Below, one piece after another: positions 36,601 through 43,526 of a stretch of DNA of 43,866 nucleotides. The stretch's first letter is position 1. The number at the start of each line of letters is the position of its first letter. The notes beneath the pieces are model-generated. The model made no database searches, was not told the origin of the DNA, and was given only the letters and a program-made list of their open reading frames with translations. Source of the stretch: Prolixibacteraceae bacterium (GTDB lineage: Bacteria > Bacteroidota > Bacteroidia > Bacteroidales > Prolixibacteraceae). Location: positions 1 through 43,866 of the forward strand of contig JALNYZ010000033.1 in NCBI GenBank assembly GCA_023229575.1. The letters are read 5' to 3'. The translations under genes were made by a program, and so were the position numbers.

Positions 36601-36993
36601 AAAATCGATGCGGCCTTCCCGCGAAGGTACATCAGAGGCCACCTGTTGAATGCCAATCTTGGTGGAAAGGGCAACATGATCAAAAACCTTACACCGTTAA
36701 CCTCATCTGCCAATGGATTGCACAAAAACAGGGCCGAATCAGACGTGAAGAATCTGGTGCTGAAAGACGAAAAGATCGTCAGGTATTTCGTTACGGCGAA
36801 TTACAAGAGGGTGCCTTTGACTGCTGCCGAAAAGGCAAAATTGGGGAGCAAGGCTGATCCGGTTCTCGAAGAGCTTGCCGCGACTTTGTCGGTGGAATGG
36901 CAACAAGTCAGGATCAGTAAAAAAGGTGCAAAACCACAGGGGTTTGGGCCAACGATAAAGGAGACTATCCGCAATCCAAGACCGGATATTTAA
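33601..36993 (+). CDS. Large eCIS-associated toxin-like protein with C-terminal His-Me-finger nuclease region
   Basis: A 1130-residue protein. Residues 1-300 are Pro/Ala/Glu-rich and look unfolded, with an HEQRH string at 81-85. Residues about 300-560 are Lys/Glu-rich coiled coil. Residues about 620-880 form an Ala-rich helical module (PQVWDLKGIVGLALQMIG, YQNIRRHMVVVMGETVV, LITEGPMAAWEQLKE) that I know from DUF4157-type eCIS-associated proteins. The C-terminal 120 residues have RGHLLNANLGGKG, NLTPLTSSANGLHKN and a following Glu, as in DNA/RNA non-specific endonucleases: His1014 as the base, Asn1029/Asn1038 for the metal. The usual Asp of DRGH is Ile here. This is the best cargo candidate. No immunity gene is obvious beside it. 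Confidence 0.7.
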   Translation: MEVVKHKTVNHAVTTPAAAAHADAGRLRPGAGRMVQLPSPSTRRFAESGILGKSEVAKFLAMRGEPVRVRGRNKLKTLREHEQRHDNAETKLGQTEKSVVVPLSEEQSKSNASQVGALDGKKAPVPVESKGKQELQNALSENIPQTIEEVDNFKKDNKAGAMSSAVLSAVQGDKDEVVSTFSEMENAPPPAPTTQIPTALPAEEPEPATPEMNLGEGAVAPLQPQHTDVSNFTREADAKLKEEGITQEQLDMVDSGDLAAAGKEKKGMEKMAKSEPASIQNFAKSEAGKVGGELKAEEKKERAALKTRRKNDLAGTSQKQKSTKSALEKKREEVAAQINSIYTVAQKSVVKKLADLETKSMKSFDEGSSRATSQFEDQVKSEMDAYKSERYKGIKGKFKKAKDWLLGMKDLPEVKAIFDRNRTIFVTAINKLISAITTANKNVITECKSILSGAKKEIAVYVSKLSPGLRDIGKKAAEEMNGKLNGLDSFIGKKEQELQQKLAEKQEAAIKAIDDKIEKMKEAMSGALSKIGNLLLQAAKKFFTWALKQAGYSIGVIEGVLSKGASVLKSIFTQPVQFAKNVINAAITGFKNFGLNFLKHLKNSLFEWLTGSLEGLVLPQVWDLKGIVGLALQMIGITYQNIRRHMVVVMGETVVSTIEKTFTLVKTLITEGPMAAWEQLKEMAGEMQQAFIEAVKDFLKIKIIEQAIQWIVSIFIPGAGIVKAIIAIYDTIVFFIQKAKQIIQMIGSFLNSVGEIAAGNIGAAAAALENGLARGLTVVISFLAQLLHLNAITDKIKAVIQKIRGKVDAVLAKVAKWIADKAKMLFGKAKDAAGKIVDWWGKKVPFKSAVGEEHQILLEGKPPGVRVIVKSDPTELGKLVEQIDKKSPHKASAESKRIEIKGILAKLEQLNTNRDANVAPINEERDKLYKAMDKIAEILIAAGVLDGLATKDVDLVQPEFGAMQLSAAGEEIGGTSMKISQLTYKNAPGTQSTTPPQVWSKIDAAFPRRYIRGHLLNANLGGKGNMIKNLTPLTSSANGLHKNRAESDVKNLVLKDEKIVRYFVTANYKRVPLTAAEKAKLGSKADPVLEELAATLSVEWQQVRISKKGAKPQGFGPTIKETIRNPRPDI

Positions 36994-37009
36994 TCTTTAA
37001 TTCACTAAT

Positions 37010-37693
37010 ATGACACTTACCAACCAACAAAAACACATTTGCGAACAGGTGATCAACGCGTTTGAATCAAGCAGCGCGGCTGGTAAATATGGCCTCATCA
37101 GCATCATGGATGACGGTCCTCACAAGGTCAAACAGATCTCCTACGGAAGGTCCCAGACGACTGAATACGGCAACCTGGAGGAGTTGCTGGAGATGTATGT
37201 CAACAGCAACGGTATTTACAGTTCAGACATTGCCCCATATCTGACAAAGATAGGTGTAGAGCCGTTGGTGAATGATTCGGTCTTCAAACAGCTGCTGAAG
37301 GATGCCGGGAAAAATGATCCGGTCATGCAGCAGGTGCAGGACCAGTTCTTCGACCTGCGCTATTTTCAGCCGGCCATGCAATGGATGGACAACAATGGAT
37401 TTTCACTGCCACTGTCGGCCCTGGTAATCTACGATTCATACATTCACAGCGGCAGTATCATGATGTTTCTCAGGAAGAGGTTTCCCGAAAAAACACCTAA
37501 AAATGGAGGTGACGAAAAAATATGGATCTCACAATACGTGGATACCCGCAATTCCTGGTTGGCCACACACAGCAGTCAGTTGCTCAGGAATACCGTTTAC
37601 CGGACCAGCTGTCTTGAAATCGAGATTGCCAGGAACAACTGGGATCTAAACCTATTGCCTATCAGGGCACACGATGTGGATATTTATGGATAA
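37010..37693 (+). CDS. GH46 chitosanase-like glycoside hydrolase
   Basis: A 227-residue protein of the GH46/lysozyme-like superfamily. Marks: VINAFESSS with Glu19 as the likely acid, MDDG at 33-36 as the region of the second carboxylate, ISYGRSQTTEYGNL (43-56), DAGKNDPVMQQVQD (98-111), LSALVIYDSYIHSG (135-148) and GGDEKIWISQYVDTRNSWL (166-184). Full length for the single-domain type used by phages as lysins and by other systems as effectors. No signal peptide. It is 16 bases after the nuclease-like gene, so it is part of the eCIS transcript. Possible roles: host-cell lysis for particle release, cell-wall passage, or cargo. Chitosan is only the family's namesake substrate. Confidence 0.82.
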   Translation: MTLTNQQKHICEQVINAFESSSAAGKYGLISIMDDGPHKVKQISYGRSQTTEYGNLEELLEMYVNSNGIYSSDIAPYLTKIGVEPLVNDSVFKQLLKDAGKNDPVMQQVQDQFFDLRYFQPAMQWMDNNGFSLPLSALVIYDSYIHSGSIMMFLRKRFPEKTPKNGGDEKIWISQYVDTRNSWLATHSSQLLRNTVYRTSCLEIEIARNNWDLNLLPIRAHDVDIYG

Positions 37694-37748
37694 AAAAATG
37701 GGGTTAGCGCGAACGCTAACCCCATTTTTTATCCGTAAATATCCACAT
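37674..37748. terminator. Very long bidirectional quasi-palindromic terminator
   Basis: The arms 37674-37709 (36 bases) and 37714-37748 (35 bases) are inverted copies with one mismatch and one A/T indel, around the loop CGAA. The stem core is GGGGTTAGCG and the T run at 37724-37729 follows it, with the matching A run on the other side, so it can end both the plus-strand eCIS transcript and the minus-strand gene. The left arm contains the last codons and stop of the hydrolase gene. Confidence 0.9.
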
Positions 37749-37749
37749 T

Positions 37750-39402
37750 TTAAGCGTGTGCAACTTCGTCTGCTTTGCTGCCTTTCAGCTTCTTGGTATA
37801 GTAAAAGGAAACGCCAAGAATGATCAGTCCGACAAAAATGAATGCCACAATGCGGTAGCCAACACCCATCTTTGAAATGTCGTACATGAAAAGGTGGACA
37901 ACGGCTGCCAGCAATGTCAAAAATGCCAGCCACCTGTATTTCACGTTACTGAGAATGGCGCTCATAATCATGTAAGCAACAGCAGCCAAACCCCAGGAGA
38001 TGGTGACATAATCCAGGGACACCGCATTGTACAAAGTGTAAAGCATGATAAAGAAGGTGATCACCAGATAAAAGTTACGGATGGAACCTGTCTTCAGCTC
38101 TAACCTGTTCTGCTGCCAGTTCAGTATTCGGGCAGAAGCGATGGCAATCAGGGTGAAAGAGATGTTGTAGGAATCGATCGATTTGGAGGCGATAAGGTAG
38201 GCGACCAGGATAACCGTGTACAACGCGGTGTTCATCAGTACAATCAGGTTAGACCTGAACCAGATCGCGATGGCCAGTACCACCATACTTTGCCAGGCAA
38301 GGAAGAGGAACGATCCCGGTAGGTCGGCATAACCGAATGCTGCAATACTCAACGCCATAAAGCCAAAATTGACGTAGAAGAAGGAGTCGAACCGGCTTTC
38401 GATCTTGTAATTCAGAACGATGGCGTAGGCCAGGCAGGTGATGGAGATGCCCAGGAAAATCCAGATGTAACTCTTGGTGTAAAAGGTGAGTACGATTAGC
38501 AGAAGCAATACGGAGAAAGCCATGCTGTTGAGGATCACCGTCGCGTTGCACACCTCGGCCGATAGCTTCCCGGATTGTTTCAGGAAGGGTACTACCGAAT
38601 AAATCGTGGCATAAAGAAACAGGTAGATCACATTGAATTGTGGTGTCGATACGGCAGCAACCGGATGCCCTGAGAGTGGATTGCCGATCAACCAGAGTGT
38701 ATGACCGATATATACCATGAAAATGGATAGGATCACCAGGGTGCTCCAGCCATTCCTGTTAAGAAAATAGAGAACGGCGCCGGTTGCTACAACAAAAAGT
38801 GAGAGGGTAACCTGGGTTTGGTCGGCCAGCAGCGCTGTAACAATAAGCAAGGTGTAAGCAATAAACCCCATGAGCTGGGATTTTGCCTCATCCGCCTTGT
38901 AAAACAAAAAAGTAACAGAACCTAGCATCAACGCCAGGGCGATCCACAAATTGCCCAGGACCGGTGTCTCTGAGAAGAAATGCAGTCTCAGCAATGCATA
39001 GAAGATCAGCAAGTGGGCACAGATTGTAAACATGAAGGCCATGTAGCTTAGCGATTTCTTCAGGAGTCCGGATAGGAAAAAAGTAAGCGCCGCCGAAGAG
39101 ATGCCAAGAACAAATGAGGCAACTCCCCCGAAGGCATTGTGCACAAACAACATGGTGAAAATCATTCCGAGCAACAGGACCGCGCTTCCAATCCAGGCGA
39201 GTCCATGCTCGAAAACCTTGGATTCGGAAAGAGGATTGGCAAACTCCTCCTCCTGGTTCATGTGTGAGGCAGATGATCCGACTCTTACCGAATGGCCCGC
39301 GGTGAATCCCGCGCTAAGCTGGGCTTCGATTCGGCTGAGTCTTTCATCAAAGGAGTTGAGGCGATTCTCAAGCTCCTTCATGGTCAATTTTTGTTCAGCC
39401 AT
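37750..39402 (-). CDS. Polytopic membrane protein (DUF2339-like)
   Basis: A 550-residue inner-membrane protein with about 14 hydrophobic helices. The first about 40 residues form a short coiled coil (MKELENRLNSFDERLSRIEAQLS), then a polar linker, then GLAWIGSAVLLLGMIFTM and repeated short-loop helices. This fits the DUF2339-type large membrane proteins, whose function is unknown. The N-terminal coiled coil next to many helices is characteristic. It ends in charged residues (KKLKGSKADEVAHA). The gene lies downstream of the NrfD gene on the same strand, with the nonamer repeat between; whether it shares the transcript is unclear. Confidence 0.65.
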   Translation of the reverse strand: MAEQKLTMKELENRLNSFDERLSRIEAQLSAGFTAGHSVRVGSSASHMNQEEEFANPLSESKVFEHGLAWIGSAVLLLGMIFTMLFVHNAFGGVASFVLGISSAALTFFLSGLLKKSLSYMAFMFTICAHLLIFYALLRLHFFSETPVLGNLWIALALMLGSVTFLFYKADEAKSQLMGFIAYTLLIVTALLADQTQVTLSLFVVATGAVLYFLNRNGWSTLVILSIFMVYIGHTLWLIGNPLSGHPVAAVSTPQFNVIYLFLYATIYSVVPFLKQSGKLSAEVCNATVILNSMAFSVLLLLIVLTFYTKSYIWIFLGISITCLAYAIVLNYKIESRFDSFFYVNFGFMALSIAAFGYADLPGSFLFLAWQSMVVLAIAIWFRSNLIVLMNTALYTVILVAYLIASKSIDSYNISFTLIAIASARILNWQQNRLELKTGSIRNFYLVITFFIMLYTLYNAVSLDYVTISWGLAAVAYMIMSAILSNVKYRWLAFLTLLAAVVHLFMYDISKMGVGYRIVAFIFVGLIILGVSFYYTKKLKGSKADEVAHA

Positions 39403-39436
39403 TGTTTTAGTTTTAAAGAATTTTACTATTCGCGAG

Positions 39437-39554
39437 AAGTGCGCTAAAGTATTTAAAGTGCCTAGAGTGCCTAAAGTACTTGCGCAACGATGTGAAAGTT
39501 TCGGGAGTCCCCAACTTTAGGCACTCTAGGCACTTTAAATACTTTAGCGCACTT
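39437..39554. repeat. Nonamer-built palindromic repeat, copy C
   Basis: Arms 39437-39477 and 39514-39554 are perfect 41-base inverted copies. The first unit is AAGTGCGCTA in both arms, where copies A and B have AAGTGCCTA; so the arm change is matched. The centre has CGGGAGTCC as in copy A, so both point the same way. It fills the gap between the NrfD-type gene and the 550-aa membrane protein gene. Confidence 0.9.
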
Positions 39555-39558
39555 TTTC

Positions 39559-40755
39559 TCAATGTTCCACCGGCGTCTTCCTCCAAGGAGGGAAGATCCA
39601 CAGCAGAAACGCCAGGATGAAGAAGGGTACGATCAGCCAGATGCTGGCCATCAGGAAGCCCTCCGAACCTATCAGCGATAGCTTAAAGCTGGTAAAGCCC
39701 AGAAAGCTTTTGGAGAATAACTGGCCGCCAATCACCACGTTCCAACGCATGAAGAAAATACCTATCAGTACCAGGATTCCTGTGATCAGATAGATGGTGA
39801 TCCGAAGCTTTTCTTTGGGTTTGTAAAACTGCAATATTCCCAGCGTTGCAAGAGGCAGCATCATTCCGATACCAATCTGCATGACCAAAAGGGTAAATTC
39901 CAGATGTCCGGACATCAGCAGCGAGATGATTTCAAACGACTCTTCGGCTTCGTAAAAACGGTGTATCTGGTCGAGCGATTCCATCGTAAAGTCGATGATG
40001 ATGATGTAGAACAGGTATTTGGCAATGGTGTCGAGACACAACATGTCAATTTTCTGTTTGCGGATGTAGTTGATCACGATAAACAACACCATCACCAGCG
40101 CAATCCCGGATACCATGGCCGAAAAGAGGAAGATGATCGGCATCATCACCGTCGACCACCAGGGGTTCGCCTTGATCGATCCAAAGATAAATCCAACGTA
40201 ACCGTGAAGCAGAAAGGCGGAGGGAATACCGAGTACCGTCACAATGTAGCCAAGTTTGCTGTCCAGTTTCAGCGATTTGGGAGAGATGTCGTCGCTGCCC
40301 AAAGCAAGCGCTTTGTACATCCATTTTTTTATCCCTGTTGATTCCCTGGCCCAAAGAACAAGGTCGTAACGGTAGTCAAACCATATTTCCAGCAGCAATA
40401 CGATCATCAGATACCAGAGATATACAAACCCAAAGATTGCCATGGCCGATGTCAGATGGGGTGTTATCATGATCTCCCATGCCCTGAGAGGCTGACCAAG
40501 GTGAAAGATCAGCGGCATGGTTGCCACCAACAGAAAGGCGAATGAAGTTAAGAGGGCAATCACATAGGTGGGTTTCAGCGATTTCACGTTGAAGACCCGC
40601 TCCAGTGATGCCAGGATAAAGGCTCCGGCTACCAGTCCGGTAATAAAAGGGTACAAGACGATCAGTATGGACCAGCTAAGCTCAATTTCGTTCGGATAGA
40701 TGAATCCATCTACCTTCGACAATGCCTGATATAAACTTTCAAATTCCGGATTCAT
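39559..40755 (-). CDS. NrfD/PsrC-family quinol-interacting membrane subunit
   Basis: A 398-residue membrane protein with about nine or ten helices. The start (WSILIVLYPFITGLVAGAFILASL) is the characteristic NrfD/PsrC entry, followed by LGQPLRAWEIMITPHLTSAM and KANPWWSTVMMPIIFLFSAMVSG. Such subunits exchange electrons between membrane menaquinol and a partner iron-sulfur protein. The ATG is one base from the end of the ferredoxin gene upstream, a tightly coupled unit. No catalytic molybdopterin or pentaheme nitrite reductase gene is present, so the terminal partner is encoded elsewhere. Confidence 0.9.
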   Translation of the reverse strand: MNPEFESLYQALSKVDGFIYPNEIELSWSILIVLYPFITGLVAGAFILASLERVFNVKSLKPTYVIALLTSFAFLLVATMPLIFHLGQPLRAWEIMITPHLTSAMAIFGFVYLWYLMIVLLLEIWFDYRYDLVLWARESTGIKKWMYKALALGSDDISPKSLKLDSKLGYIVTVLGIPSAFLLHGYVGFIFGSIKANPWWSTVMMPIIFLFSAMVSGIALVMVLFIVINYIRKQKIDMLCLDTIAKYLFYIIIIDFTMESLDQIHRFYEAEESFEIISLLMSGHLEFTLLVMQIGIGMMLPLATLGILQFYKPKEKLRITIYLITGILVLIGIFFMRWNVVIGGQLFSKSFLGFTSFKLSLIGSEGFLMASIWLIVPFFILAFLLWIFPPWRKTPVEH

Positions 40756-40756
40756 A

Positions 40757-41524
40757 TTATCTTACCTCCTGATTTAATGCGTTGTAATACAATTTGCTAC
40801 CTGTATTCAAATGTGGTTTAAGGACATACACATTCTTTGTGCGGACGAATTTTGAAATCGCGCTCTCGGGATCGTTCAGATCGCCGGAGATACGTGCCTT
40901 GGTTGGACAGTTGTCCATGCAGGCAGGATTCAATCCTTTTTTCACGCGATGAAAGCAAAGGGTACATTTGTCCACCACATGCTTCTCAGGATGGAAGTAC
41001 CGGCAGCCGTAGGGGCATGCCTGGATGCAATATTTACATCCGATGCAGTATTTTTCGTCCACCAGCACGATCCCCTCTTCGGTTTCGAAAGTTGCCCCGA
41101 CCGGACAAACCTGGACGCAGGGAGATTTGGCGCAGTGGTTGCACATTTTGGGAACGAAGAAGCTCTTTTCGATCTCTTCTGCCGGGACGGTTTGCGTAAA
41201 GCCGTCGATACCGCCATTTGGGGAGACAACTTTGAGCGTACCGTCTTTCTTGATGGTGTACTGTTCGACCCAGCTTCTGAAGAAGAAGGGTTCCTGGGGA
41301 ACATCGTTCTCTATTTTGCAGGTTTTGGCACAGGTTCCGCAGCCGATACATTTTTCAATGTCAATGGCGATTCCGTACCAGGGGCCTTTGGTATTGCGTT
41401 TCACGGCAGCAAACAACACAGCATCAAAGGCAGGCAGGGTGGAGGCAGCAACCAGTGTTCCGGCTGCGATCCCGGCATTCTTAAAGAAATTGCGACGGGA
41501 CAAACTTGTTTTTTTCTCTGTCAT
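40757..41524 (-). CDS. Tat-exported ferredoxin-type subunit with four [4Fe-4S] clusters (NrfC/DmsB-like)
   Basis: A 255-residue electron-transfer subunit. Residues 9-15 (SRRNFFK) form a twin-arginine signal followed by a hydrophobic stretch (AGIAAGTLVAASTLPAF), so it is exported folded. Four cysteine groups are visible: CIGCGTCAKTCK, CNHCAKSPCVQVCP, CIGCKYCIQACP and CTLCFH with CMDNCP. A longer frame starts at 41554, but the ATG at 41522-41524 overlaps the cytochrome stop as ATGA and is the natural start. It relays electrons between the NrfD-type subunit and the cytochrome. Confidence 0.93.
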   Translation of the reverse strand: MTEKKTSLSRRNFFKNAGIAAGTLVAASTLPAFDAVLFAAVKRNTKGPWYGIAIDIEKCIGCGTCAKTCKIENDVPQEPFFFRSWVEQYTIKKDGTLKVVSPNGGIDGFTQTVPAEEIEKSFFVPKMCNHCAKSPCVQVCPVGATFETEEGIVLVDEKYCIGCKYCIQACPYGCRYFHPEKHVVDKCTLCFHRVKKGLNPACMDNCPTKARISGDLNDPESAISKFVRTKNVYVLKPHLNTGSKLYYNALNQEVR

Positions 41525-41958
41525 GGCTGATGGGGATTGTGGCATTTGATGCAATTCTTTTCAGGATGATGATCCTTGATGTTCACCTGTACGATGGCCT
41601 TTTCCGGTCTGGCCAGGTTGATGGAGTGGCATTTGCCGCAAAATTCCCTCGAATCAGGTTTCATCAGTTTCTCGGTTTTGGGACTCACGATGTGTTTGTA
41701 AGCAGCGCCATGACAACCTTCGCAGGAAAGTTCACTGTGATAGCTCTCGCTCTTCATCGTAATAATGGTGTCGTGACAACTGACACAACTACTGTTTCCT
41801 GTATAATGGGCAGGAAGGGCCGCAATTTCAGCCATAGAATTACCCCTGTAATGACCATACTGGCCAAAAGATTCAGGAGTTAGCGCATGTTTCAGCAGTA
41901 AAAACAGGGAGACAATTACGACTCCCGTCATAAATAAACGTTTGAGATGTAGAGGCAT
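41521..41958 (-). CDS. Small tetraheme cytochrome c
   Basis: A 145-residue protein with an N-terminal membrane anchor or uncleaved signal (FMTGVVIVSLFLLL) and four c-type heme sites: CVSCH (58-62), CEGCH (79-83), CGKCH (107-111) and CIKCH (136-140). It ends shortly after the last heme. It is the first gene of the cytochrome-ferredoxin-NrfD unit and would pass electrons on the periplasmic side. The gene order recalls NrfBCD, but the reductase NrfA is missing. Confidence 0.92.
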   Translation of the reverse strand: MPLHLKRLFMTGVVIVSLFLLLKHALTPESFGQYGHYRGNSMAEIAALPAHYTGNSSCVSCHDTIITMKSESYHSELSCEGCHGAAYKHIVSPKTEKLMKPDSREFCGKCHSINLARPEKAIVQVNIKDHHPEKNCIKCHNPHQP

Positions 41959-41998
41959 ACACTTAAAAAGAGTTTAGAAGAATGGTTATACAACATTC

Positions 41999-42029
41999 CA
42001 AATATATAAATAAGTCAATACAAAACAAA
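41999..42029 (-). promoter_or_regulatory. Near-consensus Bacteroidota promoter of the cytochrome unit
   Basis: On the minus strand: TTTG (42026-42029), a 19-base spacer, then TATATTTG (41999-42006). Both boxes match the TTTG / TAnnTTTG consensus exactly. The -7 box is 40 bases from the cytochrome ATG. This is the best promoter in the window. Confidence 0.7.
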
Positions 42030-42100
42030 TAAATGGCTGAAAATCAGTAGTTAAGAAGAATGATTCTAAATAAATAGATTTGCGGAGATTTCAAATTATT

Positions 42101-42139
42101 ACACAGAGTTTCACAAAGGAGCACAGATTTACACAGAGC
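42101..42139. repeat. ACACAGAG-type dispersed repeat
   Basis: Contains ACACAGAGTTTCACAAAGG and, in tandem, ACAGATTTACACAGAG. It is of the same general kind as the CACAAAGG repeat at 31876. No coding capacity. Confidence 0.5.
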
Positions 42140-42198
42140 TCTTTGGCTTCATGGACCGGTCACATTTTCTCAACAGCATATCTTCCAATGTGTGGGTT

Positions 42199-42250
42199 CC
42201 TGAGCGAGGAGTTCCCTGAGCTGTACTGCCCTGAGAAGCTTGTCGAAGGG
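42199..42250. repeat. CCCTGAGC...TCGAAGGG-type dispersed repeat
   Basis: Contains TTCCCTGAGC, CCCTGAGAAGC and TTGTCGAAGGG, related to the inverted pair at 43527-43617. This type is found in many unrelated genomes between genes. Confidence 0.5.
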
Positions 42251-42330
42251 TCAATTTGAATGAAACGACTGTTTGCTTTTACCGTATAAAAAAATGATGG
42301 TTGGTTATTTTGAGTTGTGAAAATGCGACG

Positions 42331-42511
42331 GATTGCTTCCCGCTCGTGCCTCGCGGTCGCAATGACGGATCATTTTTTGGAGGTGAGGGTGGAGAGAAGG
42401 AGGCGGGCGGCGATTCTGCTATTACCTAAAACTGATGTCCCGCCTCCTTCTCTCCACCCTCACAAAATCAACGGCAGACCGTCATTGTGAGGAGGAACGA
42501 CGAAGCAATCT
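42331..42511. repeat. Nested palindromic element (MITE-like)
   Basis: Outer arms: GATTGCTTC ... CAATGACGG at 42331-42369, and its imperfect inverse at 42479-42511. Inner arms 42383-42407 and 42439-42463 are perfect 25-base inverted copies, one purine-rich and the other pyrimidine-rich, with a 31-base loop. No open frame of note is inside. A related outer-arm sequence recurs at 43747-43778. It could be a non-autonomous mobile element, but no target-site duplication was identified. Confidence 0.75.
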
Positions 42512-42595
42512 GTTGATTATATGTGAATTATGGAATTTCCAACAATCATTTAATATTTCGTACCAACATTTCTAACATACAATTAATTCAAATTT

Positions 42596-43522
42596 ATGAA
42601 GCAAACAATACTCGGTTCAGGTGGGGCCATCGGGATACCACTCGCCAAAGAGCTAAAAAATTACACCGATGATATCAGGCTTGTCAGCAGGAATCCGAAG
42701 GCTGTGAATGAGACAGACGAGCTCTATCCGCTGGATGTGAACGATCTGAGTCAACTGTCCGATGCAATCAAGGGGAGCGGTGTGGTCTATGTCACCATCG
42801 GTTTTGAATACAACATTGCCGTCTGGCGGAAAATGTGGCCACCTTTTATGAAGGCCGTTATCGAAGCCTGCCAAACCCATGGGGCCAAACTGGTCTTTTT
42901 CGACAATGTGTATATGTATGCAGCCTCAGCAATTCCGCACATGACCGAAGATTCACCCATGCAACCCCCAAGCCGCAAAGGGGCTGTCAGAAAAGAGGTT
43001 TACGACATGGTCGCCAAAGCGGTAGAAGAGAAAAAACTGACGGCCTTGGTGGCGAGGGCAGCCGATTTTTACGGCCCCAATAACAAAAATAGCGCGTTGG
43101 GCGAAATGGTTGCCAAAAACTTTCTGGCAGGTAAGAAGGCACAGACCTTTGGCAATCCGGATACGGTACATACCTACACCTATACACCGGATGCCGCAAA
43201 AGCCGTGGCTCAGCTGGGCAACACACCGGATGCCTACAACCAGGTATGGCATCTGCCAACTACCAAAGAGCGGATAACAGGCCAAAAATGGATCGCCCTT
43301 TTTGCCCGTGAGCTTGCGATCGAACCACGGGTGCAGCATGTCCCCAACTGGATGCTTCGCCTGCTGGGGTTGTTTATACCCATGATGCGGGAATTTCCCG
43401 AGATGATGTACCAGTACGAACAGGACTATATCTTTGACTGCAGTAAATTTGAAAAACGGTTCGGCTGGTCCGCCACCAAACCGGTAGAAGGAGTGAAGGC
43501 GATGGTGGAGGGGATGAGGTGA
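42596..43522 (+). CDS. NAD-dependent epimerase/dehydratase-family protein
   Basis: A 308-residue extended or atypical SDR. The nucleotide-binding loop is GSGGAIG (residues 7-13), then LVSRNP, VYVTIGFEYN, VFFDNVYMYA and ALVARAADFYGP, all usual for NAD(P)-binding epimerase-like proteins. The residue pattern YDMVAKA (about 136) supplies a Tyr near the active site but YxxxK is not obvious, so activity is uncertain. It stands alone between repeat-rich gaps and has no clear partner genes. The substrate cannot be deduced. Confidence 0.85.
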   Translation: MKQTILGSGGAIGIPLAKELKNYTDDIRLVSRNPKAVNETDELYPLDVNDLSQLSDAIKGSGVVYVTIGFEYNIAVWRKMWPPFMKAVIEACQTHGAKLVFFDNVYMYAASAIPHMTEDSPMQPPSRKGAVRKEVYDMVAKAVEEKKLTALVARAADFYGPNNKNSALGEMVAKNFLAGKKAQTFGNPDTVHTYTYTPDAAKAVAQLGNTPDAYNQVWHLPTTKERITGQKWIALFARELAIEPRVQHVPNWMLRLLGLFIPMMREFPEMMYQYEQDYIFDCSKFEKRFGWSATKPVEGVKAMVEGMR

Positions 43523-43526
43523 TTTG

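Noticed and set aside
10962..37693. Type VI secretion system or prophage
   Set aside because: No TssJ/L/M, no TssB/C pair, no capsid, portal, terminase or integrase genes; tape measure, DUF4255 and the Afp15-like ATPase point to eCIS.
5221..39554. Nonamer repeats as a CRISPR array or tandem satellite
   Set aside because: The units are 9 bases long, contiguous and arranged as inverted arms; no spacers and no cas genes.
40837..41549. Several 100-190-codon plus-strand frames opposite the ferredoxin and cytochrome genes
   Set aside because: They mirror Cys-rich and heme-binding coding sequence on the other strand; no independent evidence.
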